Shown: positions 34,195-44,397, counted from the first letter of the stretch. The stretch is DNA of 64,000 nucleotides from Duganella guangzhouensis (GCF_009674535.1 NZ_WKJK01000019.1:1-64000); one strand, 5' to 3'. Program-made: numbers and translations. The notes: a model not told the origin generated them from the letters alone.

Positions 34195-35457
34195 ATGAAG
34201 TTACTCCCGATCGCCGCCGCCCTGTTGCTGGCCGGCGCCGCGCATGCGCAGCAGGATGTCGCCGGCCAGATCAACGCCATCTACCCGCAACTGGACGCCA
34301 TCTACAAGGATCTGCACGCACATCCCGAAATCGCCTTCGAGGAAGTGCGCACTGCCGCCAAGCTGGCGGCCGAAATGCGCAAGATCGGGTTTGAGGTGAC
34401 CGAAAAAGTCGGCAAGACCGGCGTGGTGGCCATCTACAAGAACGGCCCCGGCCCGCTGGTGCTGGTGCGCACCGAAATGGACGCGCTGCCGATGCAGGAA
34501 AAAACCGGCCTGCCGTACGCCAGCCAGAACGCCGCCGACCACAGCTGCGGCCACGACATCCACATGACCGCCTGGTTGGGTGCTGCGCGCACGCTGGTGG
34601 CGCTGAAGTCGCAGTGGAAGGGCACGCTGATGTTCATCGGCCAGCCGGCCGAGGAAACCGTGTCCGGCGCCAAAGCCATGCTGGAGGACGGCCTGTTCAA
34701 GCGCTTCGGCAAGCCGGATTATGCGTTTGCGCTGCACTCGTGGCCGCTGGCCTACGGCACCATCGGCTACAACAGCGGCGCGGTGTCATCGAATTCGGAC
34801 GCGATCGAGATCACCTTCAAGGGCCGTGGCGGCCACGGCTCGGCGCCGGACAAGGCGCTCGACCCGATCACCATCGCGGCCCGCTTTGTGGTCGAGGTGC
34901 AAACCGTCATCAGCCGTGAGAAAGATCCGAAGGAGTTCGGCGTGGTGACCATCGGCGCCATCAACGGCGGCACGGTAGGCAACATCATTCCGGAATCGGT
35001 GAAAGTGCGCGGCACCATCCGCACCTACAGCCCGGCCGTGCGGGAGAAAATCCTGGCTGGCGTGCGCCGTATCGCCAACGCCTCGGCCGCCATGGCCGAT
35101 GCGCCGGCGCCGGACGTCGAGCTGATTCCGGGTGGCGTCGCCATCGACAACAACGATGCGCTGGTGACCCGCACCGAAGGCGTGCTGAAGCAAGCCTTCG
35201 GTGACGCCAACGTGTCGCGCATGCCGGCCATGACCGCCAGCGAAGACTTCTCGCTGTTCGTCAACCAGGGCGTGCCGGGCATGTTCTTCTTCACCGGCGT
35301 CTACGATCCGAAAGTAGTGGCGGAAGCGGAGAAGGGCGGCAAGCCGGTCGCCTTCAACCACTCGCCGTATTACGCGCCGGTGCCGGAGCCGTCGATCAAA
35401 ACGGCGGCCCAGGCGATGACGGTGGCGGTGATGAACGTTATGGCTTCGAAGCCGTAG
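34195..35457 (+). CDS. Exported M20-family amidohydrolase
   Basis: The 420-residue protein has a signal peptide (LLPIAAALLLAGAAHAQ) and an M20D metallohydrolase core: HAHPEIAFEE, LVRTEMDALPMQEKTGLPY, CGHDIHM for metal binding, QPAEETVSGAKAML, and a dimerisation domain with GRGGHGSAPD. Relatives remove acyl groups from amino acids or cut dipeptides and aminobenzoyl-type amides; the substrate cannot be told. The export signal points to periplasmic action. Its 3' end overlaps the next gene tail-to-tail by 20 bp. Confidence 0.88.
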   Translation: MKLLPIAAALLLAGAAHAQQDVAGQINAIYPQLDAIYKDLHAHPEIAFEEVRTAAKLAAEMRKIGFEVTEKVGKTGVVAIYKNGPGPLVLVRTEMDALPMQEKTGLPYASQNAADHSCGHDIHMTAWLGAARTLVALKSQWKGTLMFIGQPAEETVSGAKAMLEDGLFKRFGKPDYAFALHSWPLAYGTIGYNSGAVSSNSDAIEITFKGRGGHGSAPDKALDPITIAARFVVEVQTVISREKDPKEFGVVTIGAINGGTVGNIIPESVKVRGTIRTYSPAVREKILAGVRRIANASAAMADAPAPDVELIPGGVAIDNNDALVTRTEGVLKQAFGDANVSRMPAMTASEDFSLFVNQGVPGMFFFTGVYDPKVVAEAEKGGKPVAFNHSPYYAPVPEPSIKTAAQAMTVAVMNVMASKP

Positions 35458-37255
35458 CGATCCAGCGGTCCACGCGCTGTTCCAGGATCGGCAGCGGCAG
35501 TGTGCCGTCGCCGATCACGACTTCGTGGAATTTCGGATAGCTGAACTTGTCGCCCAGCGCTTTTTGCGCGCGGGCGCGCAGCTCCAGTATCTTCAGCGAG
35601 CCGATCTTGTAGCTCAGCGCCTGCGCCGGCCACACCATATAGCGCTCGATCTGGTTGCGCGCGCGCGGCTCGCTCCAGCCCAGCGTGTCGACCAGATAGG
35701 CGATCGCCTGCTCGCGGGTCCAGCCCTTGGCGTGGATGCCGGTATCGACCACCAGCCGCGCCGCGCGCAGCATCTCCGCATTCAGATGGCCGTAATAGGC
35801 CACCGGATCTTCATACAGCCCCATCTCCCGGCCCAGTGTTTCCGAATATAGCGCCCAGCCCTCGGTGAAGGCCGCGACGTTCTGATTCTCGGTGCTGAAT
35901 TTGCGGAAGTCGGGGATATCCAGCTCCTTCAGCAGGGCCGCGTGCAAGTGGTGGCCGGGCACGCCCTCATGCAGGAACAGGCTGACCATGTCGACCCGGC
36001 TGTACTTCTTCGGATCGTTCACCACCGGCCAGAACACGCCCGGATGCGAACCGTCGGCGGCCGGCGGCGTGTAGTGGTCGGAGGCGGTGGCGCGCGTCAG
36101 CTCCGGCTCCAGATGCAGTTCCAGCTTCGCCTTCGGCAGCAGGCTGAAGTAGGTCGGCAGCTTGGCCTGCACCTGCGCGTACAGGGCGCGATAGGCGTCC
36201 AGCACCTGCTCGTCGGTGCTGAAGATATTGAACTTGGTTTGCGCGCCGACCCACTGCGGCAATTGCTTCTCCGGACCGTCATAGCCGAGCTTGGGGCCCA
36301 GCTCGGTCAACTGCTGCTGGATGCGCGCCACTTCCTTCAAACCCAGCGCATGCACCTCGTCGGCCGACAGCGGCAGGGTGGTGCTGTCCCGGATGTGCGC
36401 CGCGTACCAGGCCGCGCCGTTGGGCAGCGAACTCCAGCCCGCGCTGGCGCGGCCGGCCGGCAGATATTCGTTTTGCAGGAAATCGACCAGGCGGGTCAGC
36501 GCCGGTGCCACCTTCTTGTCCACCGTGTTCAGATACGCGGCGGTCAGCTTCTTCTTGTCCGCCTCGGAGAACGAGGACGGGAAGCGCGTCACGGGTGAAT
36601 AATACACACTGTCCTCGGGCGAGGCCGCGCGCAGATTCTGGAACTGCGGCAGCATCGCGACGATGATGGCCTTTGGTTGCACCACGCCGCTGTGTATGCC
36701 TTGCTTCATGTTGGCGATGGCTTGATCGATCCACGTCGGCAACTGGTCCAGGCGGTTCAGATAAGCCTGATATTGCTTGACCGTTTGCAGCGGCTGCGAG
36801 CCAGCGCCGCCGGCGTAATTGGCCAGCGTGCTGGGCACGTTGTCGAACTGATTCAGCGGCAGCAGATTCTCGGGGAAAGACTCCAGTTGCAGCGCGTTGT
36901 TGAGCTCGTAGCTCAGCAGATCGTAGGTCAGCTGATCCGGCGCGCCCAACTGAGCTCGGTTCAGCGCCATCAACTGCTTTTGCAGCGCGCGGTACAGCGT
37001 GAACTGCGCCGCGCGCACCTTGGGCGAAATCGCCAGGCCCAGCTGATCGTCATAGCGGCTGTCGCCGTTGGCGGTGGCGTACAGCAGCGGCTCGAACTTG
37101 CAGCGCGCCACGTGGAAAGCCGCCGCCAGCTTGGCCAAGTGCTTCTGCGCCTGACTGGCCTTGGCCGCCACCGGCACCGTCGCCTGCGCCGGCAAGCTAG
37201 ACACACCAGCCAGCATCAGGCTGGCCACCAGAACAGAAGTACGCAGACGGGACAT
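35438..37255 (-). CDS. Exported DUF885-family zinc peptidase
   Basis: The 605-residue protein begins MSRLRTSVLVASLMLAGVSS, a signal peptide cleaved near PAQA. The frame stays open 110 codons further upstream, but no signal-like start occurs there. The DUF885 motif LFLHEGVPGHHLHAA (an HExxxxH-like zinc site) and the end segment GTLPLPILEQRVDRWI are typical. Such proteins are predicted carboxypeptidases. The gene overlaps the M20 hydrolase by 20 bp at its end, and both may work on periplasmic peptides. Confidence 0.87.
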   Translation of the reverse strand: MSRLRTSVLVASLMLAGVSSLPAQATVPVAAKASQAQKHLAKLAAAFHVARCKFEPLLYATANGDSRYDDQLGLAISPKVRAAQFTLYRALQKQLMALNRAQLGAPDQLTYDLLSYELNNALQLESFPENLLPLNQFDNVPSTLANYAGGAGSQPLQTVKQYQAYLNRLDQLPTWIDQAIANMKQGIHSGVVQPKAIIVAMLPQFQNLRAASPEDSVYYSPVTRFPSSFSEADKKKLTAAYLNTVDKKVAPALTRLVDFLQNEYLPAGRASAGWSSLPNGAAWYAAHIRDSTTLPLSADEVHALGLKEVARIQQQLTELGPKLGYDGPEKQLPQWVGAQTKFNIFSTDEQVLDAYRALYAQVQAKLPTYFSLLPKAKLELHLEPELTRATASDHYTPPAADGSHPGVFWPVVNDPKKYSRVDMVSLFLHEGVPGHHLHAALLKELDIPDFRKFSTENQNVAAFTEGWALYSETLGREMGLYEDPVAYYGHLNAEMLRAARLVVDTGIHAKGWTREQAIAYLVDTLGWSEPRARNQIERYMVWPAQALSYKIGSLKILELRARAQKALGDKFSYPKFHEVVIGDGTLPLPILEQRVDRWIATASKP

Positions 37256-37352
37256 GAAGATTTCCAGAGGGTTGTGATAGCCGAAGAGTCTAGCATTAAA
37301 CCAGCCACTCTCCACCTCAGCTTGCTTGAGACAGTCGGGGCGGCGGCGTATG

Positions 37353-37538
37353 ATGAAATCAATCCACAACGTCGATCCCGATTGGGTTGCGACGCTCGGC
37401 GAACTGGCTGCGCAGCACGGCCGTAGCCAGGAAGAAGAGCATCGTGAAATTCTCAAGCGGGCGCTGCATCGCACCACCAGACCCGACCCTGCCACATCCA
37501 TCGCTCGCGCCCGCGACCTTTGCGGCGAACGAAATTGA
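37353..37538 (+). CDS. Orphan FitA/VapB-like antitoxin fragment
   Basis: The 61-residue product reads NVDPDWVATLGELAAQHGRSQEEEHREILKRAL after a short start, matching the ribbon-helix-helix region of FitA-type antitoxins. The remainder (TTRPDPATSIARARDLCG) does not resemble the usual toxin-binding end, and no PIN-domain toxin follows; the next gene is a thioesterase on the other strand. No clear ribosome site is seen. It is probably a solitary or decaying antitoxin. Confidence 0.55.
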   Translation: MKSIHNVDPDWVATLGELAAQHGRSQEEEHREILKRALHRTTRPDPATSIARARDLCGERN

Positions 37539-37589
37539 TGCCGCCAAGCGGGCGGGTAGAAAAGCTGAGGCGAGCATTTCCTCAAGCGA

Positions 37590-38036
37590 CTATTTCACTA
37601 CTGCAGTGGTGATGATGGACTCGAGCACCTTGCGTACCACGTCCGGAATCGGCACCGTGCGGTTGCTGGCGCGCTCGACGTAGACGTGGACGAAGTGGCC
37701 GGCGGCGGCGGGCAGGGGATCGTTGTTACGGTACAGCGCGATTTCGTAGCGCACGCTGGAGTTGCCCAGCTTGCTGACGCGGATGCCTGCATGCACCACA
37801 TCCGGAAACGCCAGCGGCGCAAAGTACGAACAACCGCTATCGACCACGAAGCCCACCACCTCGCCGTGGTGGATGTCCAGTACGCCGGCCTCGATCAGGT
37901 ACTGGTTGACCGCCGTATCGAAGTAGGAGTAGTAGACAACATTGTTCACGTGGCCATAAATATCATTGTCCATCCAACGTGTCGGGATGGTCAGGAAGTG
38001 GCGGAACTGTTCGCGTCCAGCGTCGCGCATGCTCAT
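37590..38036 (-). CDS. Hotdog-fold acyl-CoA thioesterase (4HBT family)
   Basis: The 148-residue protein has the 4-hydroxybenzoyl-CoA thioesterase signature RWMDNDIYGHVNNVVYYSYFDTAV, including the catalytic aspartate and the helix that follows. GGAG precedes the ATG by 5 bp. Substrate chain length is not predictable from sequence. It is divergent from ychF. Confidence 0.88.
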   Translation of the reverse strand: MSMRDAGREQFRHFLTIPTRWMDNDIYGHVNNVVYYSYFDTAVNQYLIEAGVLDIHHGEVVGFVVDSGCSYFAPLAFPDVVHAGIRVSKLGNSSVRYEIALYRNNDPLPAAAGHFVHVYVERASNRTVPIPDVVRKVLESIITTAVVK

Positions 38037-38051
38037 GGAGTCTCCGTTTTT

Positions 38052-38080
38052 TTGAAGTGTGGGGGCAAGGGCGGTACAAT
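38052..38080 (+). promoter_or_regulatory. Candidate sigma-70 promoter of ychF
   Basis: TTGAAG (38052-38057) and TACAAT (38075-38080) are separated by exactly 17 bp, about 100 bp upstream of the ychF start. Confidence 0.6.
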
Positions 38081-38182
38081 GGACCCTTGAACGCTGTAAA
38101 CAGCAAGAATATCCAAAAACGCCCCCGCAGGGCCGTTTTCACCAGCCGCTTGCCGGCAATATTGATAATTTAAAGGTTTTTC

Positions 38183-39274
38183 ATGAGTCTCCAATGCGGC
38201 ATCGTCGGCTTGCCTAACGTCGGCAAGTCCACCCTGTTCAACGCCCTGACCAAAGCCGGCATCCCGGCTGAAAACTATCCGTTCTGCACCATCGAGCCGA
38301 ACGTCGGCGTGGTTGAAGTGCCGGATCCGCGCATGGCCGCGCTGTCGGACATCGTGAAACCGGAACGCCAGGTCAACGCCATCGTTGAATTTGTCGACAT
38401 CGCCGGCCTGGTGGCGGGCGCGTCGCAGGGCGAGGGTCTGGGCAACCAGTTCCTGTCGCACATCCGCGAAACCGACGCCATCGTCAACGTGGTGCGCTGC
38501 TTTGAAGATGACAACGTGATCCACGTGGCCGGCAAAGTCAGCCCGCTGGACGACATCGAAGTGATCCAGACCGAGCTGGCGCTGGCCGACCTCGGCACGG
38601 TGGAAAAAGCGGTTCACCGCGAAAACAAAAAAGCCCGCTCGGGCGACAAGGACGCGATCAAGCTGGTGGCGCTGCTGGAACGTCTGGTGCCGCACCTGAA
38701 CGACGCCAAGCCAGTGCGCTCGCTGGGTCTGGACGCGGCCGAAATGCTGCTGATTAAGCCGCTGTGCCTGATCACCGCCAAGCCGGCCATGTATGTGGCC
38801 AACGTGTCCGATACCGGCTTCACCAACAACCCGCTGCTGGACCAGCTGACCGCCTACGCCGCCACCCAGAACGCGCCGATCGTCGCCATCTGCGCTTCCA
38901 TCGAAGCCGAAATCGCGGATCTGGATGACGCCGACAAGGCCGCCTTCCTGGCCGACATGGGCATGCAAGAGCCAGGCCTGGACCGTCTGATCCGCGCCGC
39001 CTACAAGCTGCTGGGCCTGCAAACTTACTTCACCGCCGGCGTCAAAGAAGTGCGCGCCTGGACCATCCACATCGGCGATACCGCGCCACAGGCGGCCGGC
39101 GTGATCCACACCGACTTCGAACGCGGCTTCATCCGCGCCCAGACCATCGCCTATGACGACTACATCCAGTACAAGGGTGAGGGCGGTGCCAAGGAAGCGG
39201 GCAAGATGCGCGCCGAAGGCAAGGAATACGTGGTCAAGGATGGCGACGTACTGAATTTCCTGTTCAACGTCTAA
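38183..39274 (+). CDS. ychF: Redox-regulated ATPase YchF (Obg-related)
   Basis: YchF is a translation-associated P-loop NTPase that prefers ATP and dampens oxidative-stress responses. The 363-residue protein shows GLPNVGKST (9-17), VDIAGLVAGAS, the ATP-specific NVSD in place of NKxD, and a C-terminal TGS domain (TFFTAGVKEVRAW-type strand, DFERGFIRAQT). Standard length. A terminator follows at 39328. Confidence 0.97.
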   Translation: MSLQCGIVGLPNVGKSTLFNALTKAGIPAENYPFCTIEPNVGVVEVPDPRMAALSDIVKPERQVNAIVEFVDIAGLVAGASQGEGLGNQFLSHIRETDAIVNVVRCFEDDNVIHVAGKVSPLDDIEVIQTELALADLGTVEKAVHRENKKARSGDKDAIKLVALLERLVPHLNDAKPVRSLGLDAAEMLLIKPLCLITAKPAMYVANVSDTGFTNNPLLDQLTAYAATQNAPIVAICASIEAEIADLDDADKAAFLADMGMQEPGLDRLIRAAYKLLGLQTYFTAGVKEVRAWTIHIGDTAPQAAGVIHTDFERGFIRAQTIAYDDYIQYKGEGGAKEAGKMRAEGKEYVVKDGDVLNFLFNV

Positions 39275-39327
39275 ACTCAAACCATCAAATTACTGCATTT
39301 CAGGGCATGTCAGAAATGCCATGCCCT

Positions 39328-39353
39328 AAAGCCCTGTGGATACGGGGCTTTTT
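39328..39353 (+). terminator. Terminator after ychF
   Basis: AAAGCCC pairs with GGGCTTT and runs into a T-stretch. Immediately before it AGGGCAT (39302-39308) and ATGCCCT (39321-39327) form a second hairpin. Confidence 0.75.
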
Positions 39354-39530
39354 CATATCTGGCCATCTCACATCGAATCTTTGCATCTCACGCAAACCTG
39401 GTATGAACGGACGTTGAGCACATGTTGAGCGATCGTTGAAAATCACCCACTTGCGGGGAAATTCGCGCCCACTTTGAGTGGGGCGCAGATACCAGAATGT
39501 CCGGTGCTTTCATAAAATATTGACGGCAAA

Positions 39531-39845
39531 ATGGTCCAGTCGGGGACGACAGGGACTCTGGTCGTAACTCGTGATACGGGTTTTATGGGAGGTGGTTGCT
39601 ATCTGTCTGTTTCTCTCAATGGCACACTTGCCGCACGCTTGGATGTCAGCGAAAAATCCACTTTCTTCGTGCCTCAAGGAGAAGTGCTGATACGCGCCGG
39701 TCGTGATCCAGAGGGAAAAGCATTTTCCAGCACAAATCAAGACAACTGGACGCAGCGAGAGACAATTATCAAAGCCGGCGAGACTAAATATTTCCGTTTA
39801 TCTATAGATGCAAACGGTAAACCGGATATTCAGCGCAGCGAATGA
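39531..39845 (+). pseudogene. Likely 5'-truncated DUF2846-like lipoprotein gene
   Basis: The 104-residue frame opens abruptly with SGTTGTLVVTRDTGFMGGGCYLSV and continues with SLNGTLAARLDVSEKSTFFVP and IIKAGETKYFRLSI, the beta-rich layout of small lipoproteins that carry a 'host inhibition' DUF2846-type domain. A signal peptide and lipobox expected in front are missing; an in-frame stop lies 18 bp upstream of the ATG. The neighbouring DNA is lower in GC than the core genes. It may be a remnant, or a cytoplasmic protein if really translated. Confidence 0.5.
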
Positions 39846-40060
39846 GTTGCGCATTTTTGAAGGTGTTTAATCTAGCAGGTCAGAGTCACGCGATGATACC
39901 GGAACACTGCCATCGTCAGGCGGGACGACACCCCGCCGACGACGAGCGAAAACTTTTTGGCATCAGCAGCGTGCCAGTACCGTCCTGGCCTGGTGCGCCA
40001 CCGGAGCACGAATTGAGCTGGCGCTGACCGGATATTTTCGGTCAGCTCCTCCAGCGGTCG
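39846..40060. other. Non-coding stretch with two hairpins
   Basis: No convincing gene. GGCGGG (39919-39924) pairs with CCCGCC (39932-39937), and GCTGACCG (40023-40030) pairs with CGGTCAGC (40039-40046). Neither has a T-run. The second lies just beyond the stop of the following minus-strand gene and may mark its 3' end. Confidence 0.35.
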
Positions 40061-40351
40061 TTAATTATGCGCAGGTATCTGTCTCCAAGCCTTACACAGG
40101 ACTGTTCGGCCCGCAACCCGGAGCACCACTGCATCATATTTCTGCGAATCGATCACAAGAACGATTGGTTGGTCAGGTGTGAGAAAGTCGACCTCATGCG
40201 GAAACGTCAGCTGGGCATCAGCTTGCGATTCGACTGTCTGTCGCCATTGTGTTGTTCCCTGTGGCCCAGAAACTTCCTTGGGCAGCTGGGGCTTGATGCG
40301 CTGAAACTTGCACTCGGTCTGCTTGCCATCGTGGTTTAAGTAGGTATTCAT
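40061..40351 (-). CDS. Hypothetical protein, 96 aa
   Basis: Not recognised. The product is soluble and has no signal. It begins MNTYLNHDGKQTECKFQRIKP and ends CKAWRQIPAHN, with a beta-like centre (QPIVLVIDSQKYDAVVLRVAGRTVL). GAGAGG lies 6 bp before the ATG, which supports translation. It belongs to the low-GC accessory islet after ychF. Confidence 0.55.
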   Translation of the reverse strand: MNTYLNHDGKQTECKFQRIKPQLPKEVSGPQGTTQWRQTVESQADAQLTFPHEVDFLTPDQPIVLVIDSQKYDAVVLRVAGRTVLCKAWRQIPAHN

Positions 40352-40648
40352 AATTGCCTCTCAATAAAAGTCTAACCGCGACTTATGCCGCGCCAACCAC
40401 CACAATGCCTTACGCTTATGCTGCTTTCTTTAGCAGTTTTCCATAGTAAGCTAATTATTTTATTGGCAATACTGTTTGTTGCTGTCAAATTCAGCTGGTG
40501 AGAAACGTCTTAACGGTTCTCCACTCGCTCGCCTATCCTAAAAAAGCTCCGGATAAAGACGGTGCCCGGATGCCCGAAACGATAAGGCGGACAACCGCCA
40601 GCAGGCGGTCTAATGCGAACCCTCGGTCTCAGATGCATCGACAACAGT

Positions 40649-41323
40649 TTATTGGCTAGTGATGATGCTGAATTGCTGGCGCAGATTTACCCCCGAGACG
40701 GGTTGCCCTTCATGAATCTGGTATTTGCCATAATCCGCCTTGTCCATCTCGATAATTCCAGCAACCACCCCCGATGCCACGCCGCCATTAACCCCTGCCT
40801 GCATCACGCTACTGTTGGCCAATGCAGGGCTAGACGGTTGAGCGTTGAGGGCGAAGGTGATTGGAACTTGGTTTTCCTGCAGCTTGTCCACTTGTCGCGA
40901 ACTGCCTGGCGCGCTCGAAGGTTGTTCGCCGTGGATGCGGAAGATTTGGGGCGTCAACGCTGGATCATTTGGTACAAATATGCCACCGCTAGAGACTGTA
41001 GGGACGCCTACCCATTCCTTGGCGTAGCCGGTCGCGCCGCCTCGGTCGACCACGGTATTCGTCATCGATTCACGGTTGCCCAAGTACCAGACTCCTTTTC
41101 CATCCTCGCCTACGCCCTTGTAGGTGCCAGGCAATAAGACAACCTCACGCAGTACGGCCAAACCAGAGCTGAATTTATAAACAATGGGCGTCGACAACTG
41201 AAGGTCTTTTGCCGGTTTAGGCGGGGGCAATGCAGATGGCTCGATCATTGGTGTTGAGCATCCAGCGGTGAGCGTTAGTAAGGTGGTGGTCAATCCGGCT
41301 GCGGCGAGCTGAAGAATTTTCAT
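40649..41323 (-). CDS. Hypothetical lipoprotein, 224 aa
   Basis: A signal peptide with lipobox LTAGC (C22) is followed by a proline-rich linker and a beta-rich domain (LREVVLLPGTYKGVGEDGKGVWYLG; PQIFRIHGEQPSSAPGSSRQ) and a glycine-rich helix-like segment near the end (GVNGGVASGVVAGIIEMDK). The family is not recognised. It is flanked by intergenic DNA of about 300 and 490 bp and has no operon partner. A hairpin (ACCGCC-AGCA-GGCGGT, 40594-40609) lies beyond its stop. Confidence 0.65.
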   Translation of the reverse strand: MKILQLAAAGLTTTLLTLTAGCSTPMIEPSALPPPKPAKDLQLSTPIVYKFSSGLAVLREVVLLPGTYKGVGEDGKGVWYLGNRESMTNTVVDRGGATGYAKEWVGVPTVSSGGIFVPNDPALTPQIFRIHGEQPSSAPGSSRQVDKLQENQVPITFALNAQPSSPALANSSVMQAGVNGGVASGVVAGIIEMDKADYGKYQIHEGQPVSGVNLRQQFSIITSQ

Positions 41324-41816
41324 AGTTAAGTGAATAGTGGGAGTTGACCGAGAATGCGAGCAATCCGAGGTTATTAAAAAAGCATTATGTCATGGGTTTT
41401 TCAGCGCAGCAACATACAGTGCTCAGTCATCGCGACCTGCCATCTGATTGCCTGCGTCGGTTTCGCTGAAGATAAATGTAAAACCGGGTATGAAACCGGG
41501 TATAAAAATGATGCCTCTCGATGCTGTGCGGAATAAAGCTGTCTAAGAAGTTGGATTTTGCATTCAACGTGTGAGTCGTTAATAGCATTTCCTGAATCAT
41601 CCGAAATGCTTGGTCCCGCCCTCTGACAAGAGGGCGTTTTCATTTCTGGAGATTAGTCCAAAATGAACTAGACATCGCCAGCAAACTTCTAACCATCCTT
41701 GCTGTAGAACCGGGTCATGTCGATGTCTTCCTTGGATCACGCTTCTTCAAGTATCTCCAGATCGCGGTCCTGACCGGCACCCCGACGGCCAACCTCAACG
41801 ACTACCAGTTCGTCGC
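41324..41816. other. Long intergenic region of the accessory islet
   Basis: About 490 bp without a convincing gene. It holds a 12-bp-spaced direct repeat (AAACCGGGTAT at 41481-41491 and 41493-41503), a structured double hairpin at 41584-41640 and a protein-coding remnant running into the glycosyltransferase stop. Confidence 0.5.
41584..41643 (+). ncRNA. Candidate small RNA 3' end: double hairpin plus terminator
   Basis: AGCATTTC (41584-41591) pairs with GAAATGCT (41603-41610). Six bases on, CGCCCTCT (41617-41624) pairs with AGAGGGCG (41629-41636) around GACA and is followed by TTTT. No plus-strand gene ends nearby, so this 'orphan' terminator could close a short transcript that starts near the TATAAA at 41501. 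No -35 element or conserved family is evident. Confidence 0.3.
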
Positions 41817-41820
41817 TTAG
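41671..41820 (+). pseudogene. 3' remnant of an unidentified gene
   Basis: This frame reads DIASKLLTILAVEPGHVDVF and ends LTGTPTANLNDYQFVA before a TAG stop. Composition and GC rise are protein-like, yet no ATG, GTG or TTG start lies in frame and a ribosome site is absent. It ends inside the glycosyltransferase stop codon region. It looks like the 3' end of a gene whose front was lost. Confidence 0.3.
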
Positions 41821-43061
41821 GGCTGAACGAAACGCAGCAGCGCTGGCAGGCAGTGCTGCTGCAGGTCATAGCGCTCGACGATGGTCTGGCGGGCGGCGGT
41901 GCGCAGGTGTTGCAGTTCGCTGCGGCGCTCCAGCGTGTCCGCCACGGTGGTGGCCAGCGCCTGCGGGTCGAAGAAGTCGACCAGCAGGCCGTTGCGGCCG
42001 TGCTCGATCACTTCCCGCACCGGCGCGGTGTCGGACGCCACGATCAGGCAGCCGCAGCTCATCGCTTCCATCAGCGACCATGACAGCACGAACGGATAGG
42101 TCAGATAGGTGTACACCGCCGCCACCTGCATCAGCTGGGTCAGCACCGTGTGCGGCACTTTGCCGACGAAGTGGACGCGGCGCATGTCCAGCTGCTCCTT
42201 CACCTCGTCCAGGAAGATCTGTTTCCAGCTCTTGCCCTGCGGCGGCGCGGCGCCGTAGCTGACGCCGTCACCACCGACGATCACCACCCGCGCATTCGGC
42301 CGTTCGCGCAACAGCTGCGGCAGTGCGCGCATGAAGATGTGGTAGCCGCGATAGGGCTCCAGCTGGCGCGCCACAAACACCACCACCTCATCGGCGGGAC
42401 GCAGCGTGATGCCGGCCGCCTGCAGGCTGACATAGGCCGAGGGATCGGGCCGGAAGCGGCGGCTGTCGATGCCGTCGTGAATCACGCTGATGCGCTCGCG
42501 CGCCCAGGCCGGATGGCGGTCGCGCTGGAAGGTGGTCGGCGACAGCGCGCCATCGGCCGCCGACAGCGCGTGCAGCAAATGGGTGTTACGCAGCCGCAGC
42601 CGTTGCAGCGCGCCGTTGTCGGGACGGGAGAATTCCGGATCGAAGAAGGCATCGCCGCCTTCGCCGCCGTAGTAGTACTCGGCGTAGACCAGCAGCTTGG
42701 CCTTGGGGAACACATCCTTGACGAATAGCGCCTCGCCCCAGCCGGGGTGGACGAACACGACGTCCGGCGCAAAGCCCTGTTGTTTCAGCGCTTCCAGCGT
42801 CGCTGCCGCCGATTCGCCGCGCAGCACCTTGCCATACAAATCCTTCAGCTGCGACGGCGGGCGCGGGCCGTGGCTGGCGTCTTTCACGTCATGACGGAAA
42901 TAGCGCACGCCGGGTACCGGCGGATTGGGCTGGTTCATGCCGAGACCGACCACCTCGTGGCCCTGCGCGGCCAGCGCGGGCGCCAGGTGCTTGAATTGTC
43001 CGGGGAAGTTCTGATGGATGAAGAGATAGCGGCTGCGCGTGTTCAAGGGATAGCTTTCCAT
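41817..43061 (-). CDS. Glycosyltransferase, family 4 type
   Basis: The 414-residue protein has the GT-B plan: N-terminal domain starting YLFIHQNFPGQFKHLAPALAAQGHEV, a hinge with ISVIHDGID, and a C-terminal nucleotide-sugar domain with VARQLEPYRGYHIFMRALPQLL and the E-x7-E-like segment SWSLMEAMSCGCLIVASD. These features fit retaining GT4 enzymes acting on polysaccharide or lipid-linked glycans. No other sugar-polymer gene adjoins it, so the product is unknown. It is divergent from the sigma-54 activator gene. Confidence 0.88.
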   Translation of the reverse strand: MESYPLNTRSRYLFIHQNFPGQFKHLAPALAAQGHEVVGLGMNQPNPPVPGVRYFRHDVKDASHGPRPPSQLKDLYGKVLRGESAAATLEALKQQGFAPDVVFVHPGWGEALFVKDVFPKAKLLVYAEYYYGGEGGDAFFDPEFSRPDNGALQRLRLRNTHLLHALSAADGALSPTTFQRDRHPAWARERISVIHDGIDSRRFRPDPSAYVSLQAAGITLRPADEVVVFVARQLEPYRGYHIFMRALPQLLRERPNARVVIVGGDGVSYGAAPPQGKSWKQIFLDEVKEQLDMRRVHFVGKVPHTVLTQLMQVAAVYTYLTYPFVLSWSLMEAMSCGCLIVASDTAPVREVIEHGRNGLLVDFFDPQALATTVADTLERRSELQHLRTAARQTIVERYDLQQHCLPALLRFVQP

Positions 43062-43287
43062 GGTGCTTGAACCGCGATTGTGCCTCAGCGGTTATCACTA
43101 CCGCAACCGTTGAAAATACAACAGTTGTGGCCTGTGGCACCGTGCCCCGTATTGGTGCGAGCCGCATGACTCATAGGGCGCCGGGCCAATATCCAGAATG
43201 CGCATTTGTTTTTTCGGAATGATTCGTGGGCGAGGGTTGACGATCCCGCTAACGTTGGACGCATCTGATGAATGATGGATCACACAA

Positions 43288-44397
<1,110 letters not shown>

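Noticed and set aside
41481..41503. AAACCGGGTAT direct repeat as the start of a CRISPR-like array
   Set aside because: Only two copies at 12-bp spacing and no spacer pattern; no cas genes are present.
41401..41643. 80-codon minus-strand open frame in the accessory islet
   Set aside because: No ribosome site, no family resemblance, and it covers the hairpins and terminator on the other strand.
43120..43160. TGGCAC-containing stretch as a sigma-54 promoter upstream of the activator or glycosyltransferase
   Set aside because: The TTGC half does not occur at the required five-base spacing on either strand.
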